Assembly: GCA_016783135.1 (NCBI GenBank)
Contig: JADHXC010000005.1
Span: 1-64,000 of the forward strand
DNA length: 64,000 bases
DNA from: Dehalococcoidales bacterium
GTDB lineage: Bacteria; Chloroflexota; Dehalococcoidia; Dehalococcoidales; Fen-1064
Reading direction: 5' to 3'
Shown here: one piece after another, positions 63,183 through 64,000 of the stretch
Position numbering within the stretch: the first letter of the stretch is position 1
Layout of the letters: every line of letters begins with the position of its first letter
The notes under the pieces: generated by a model
Databases searched by the model: none
Seen by the model: only the letters and a program-made list of their open reading frames with translations
Told to the model about the DNA's origin: nothing
Translations under genes and position numbers: made by a program

Positions 63183-64000
63183 ATGATTATCATGAAGAGC
63201 GAAGCCACCAAAGAAGAGGTCGCCAACGTAGTAAAAGAAATCCAGAAGTACGGGCTCAGGGCGGACGTCTCCATAGGGGCCTACAGGACCGTAATCGGGC
63301 TGGTGGGAGACGAGAGTAAGATACCGTTTTCCCACTTCACCGTTCTACCCGGAGTCAAAGAGGCGTTCATGGTGGAAACACCCTACAAGCTAATCAGCCG
63401 TGAGTACGCCGGTATGTCCGGGCCGGATATCGAGAACCGGGTCATCAAGGTGGGTGACGTCGAAGTCGGGGGGGGTGAACCGGTATTCATCGCCGGGCCC
63501 TGCGCTGTGGAGAGCAAGGAGCAGCTCTTCCGGATTGCCGAGGGTGTGAAGAAGGCCGGAGCTCACATACTCAGAGGCGGTATCTTCAAGCCGCGGAGCT
63601 CGGTGCACTCCTTCCAGGGGCTCGGCGCCAGCGGTGAAGAAGGTGCACAGCAGGCCCTGGGATGGCTGCGTGAAGCCGGGGATACCTTCGGGATGCCCGT
63701 GGTGACTGAAATCCGTGGTGAAGGACAGGTCGACCTGATTGCGGAATACGTGGACCTGATACAGATAGGGGCCAGGAACATGTACGACCAGGACCTGATT
63801 ACCAAGGTCGCACGGAAGCAGAAGCCCATCCTCTACAAGAGACACTTCGGGGCCGGTATCGAAGAGTTCCTCTCCTTTACCGAGTACATGGTGGCCGAGG
63901 AAAACAAGGATATCATACTGTGTGAAAGGGGAATACTGCCCCTGGGCAAAGGCAAGAGCTACTCCAGGTACACCCTTGACGTGACCGCGGTACCGGTCAT
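63183..64000 (+). CDS. aroF: 3-deoxy-7-phosphoheptulonate synthase (DAHP synthase), partial
   Basis: Absent from the track because it runs off the window. It starts ATG 63183 after GTGGAGGG. The first 65-70 residues form a ferredoxin-like regulatory domain ('MKSEATKEEVANVVKEIQKYGLRADVSIG'), then the type I-beta catalytic barrel begins: 'PVFIAGPCAVESKEQLFRIAEGVKKAGAHILRGGIFKPRSS', 'VVTEIRGEGQVDLIAEYVDLIQIGARNMYDQDLI' and 'ILCERGI'. It condenses phosphoenolpyruvate with erythrose 4-phosphate, entering the shikimate pathway. The N-terminal domain usually mediates Tyr or Phe feedback. Expression is apparently attenuated through the leader upstream. Confidence 0.95.
   Translation, partial: MIIMKSEATKEEVANVVKEIQKYGLRADVSIGAYRTVIGLVGDESKIPFSHFTVLPGVKEAFMVETPYKLISREYAGMSGPDIENRVIKVGDVEVGGGEPVFIAGPCAVESKEQLFRIAEGVKKAGAHILRGGIFKPRSSVHSFQGLGASGEEGAQQALGWLREAGDTFGMPVVTEIRGEGQVDLIAEYVDLIQIGARNMYDQDLITKVARKQKPILYKRHFGAGIEEFLSFTEYMVAEENKDIILCERGILPLGKGKSYSRYTLDVTAVPV

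Overview
The window is a bacterial chromosome segment, visibly GC-rich (not computed), with dense short operons on both strands. I see no phage genes, transposase gene, rRNA or CRISPR array. The gene set suggests a Chloroflexota (Dehalococcoidia-like) anaerobe: citramalate-type isoleucine synthesis (cimA beside leuB/leuD), archease-RtcB, a GerW/DUF2953 pair, ArsM with a small AbrB-type regulator, a GuaB3-like protein, nitronate monooxygenase-like barrels and a ferredoxin-type aldo/keto reductase. This is inference from gene content; no marker phylogeny was run.

Layout. 1-250: partial tRNA-Leu and tRNA-Cys. 0.3-16 kb: metabolic and transport genes (nitronate monooxygenase, DUF4349-PKD lipoprotein, SDR, radical SAM, PncC, two ABC systems, NUDIX, P-type ATPase, UspA, MacAB-like efflux). 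16-26.8 kb: aldo/keto reductase, an unknown barrel-like protein, GuaB3, rsmI, metG, polyprenyl synthase, ftsH, endonuclease IV-like. 27-35.7 kb: rsfS, ndk, thiL-tsaE-tsaB, a large unknown membrane protein, a second nitronate monooxygenase, SPFH/NfeD. 35.8-42.6 kb: the classic rpsB-tsf-pyrH-frr-uppS-cdsA-dxr-rseP run. 42.6-44.7 kb: an accessory patch with an AT-rich orphan gene, a MITE-like repeat, a DUF6629 gene and a large inverted repeat. 44.7-54.7 kb: archease-rtcB, gerW-DUF2953, a lipoprotein, leuD-leuB-cimA, proS, PHP. 54.8-56 kb: abrB-arsM. 56-62.8 kb: thrS-infC-rpmI-rplT-pheS-pheT in the familiar order. The window ends inside a DAHP synthase gene.

Most notable is the DAHP synthase leader: a consensus promoter, a 33-codon peptide carrying Tyr-Tyr-Trp-Tyr-Tyr-Ala-Phe, a 13-bp hairpin with a U-rich tail, then the gene. 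This is a textbook architecture for transcription attenuation, apparently responding to aromatic amino acids, and its promoter places the leader-peptide ATG at about +1. Several other promoters here also place the first start codon at or a few bases from the predicted transcript start, suggesting leaderless mRNAs.

The intergenic space is shaped by repeats. At least four copies of a roughly 150-bp element with TA-GCAGG type inverted ends are present, two of them with an additional double-hairpin insert. Smaller palindromic repeats (TGTCATTCTGAGC-type and CCTGCTGGC hairpins) occur between operons. In two cases, the ABC permease and ftsH, a repeat end supplies the stop codon of the neighbouring gene. 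Start codons are varied: infC appears to start at ATA, NUDIX and rsfS apparently at CTG, and several genes at TTG.
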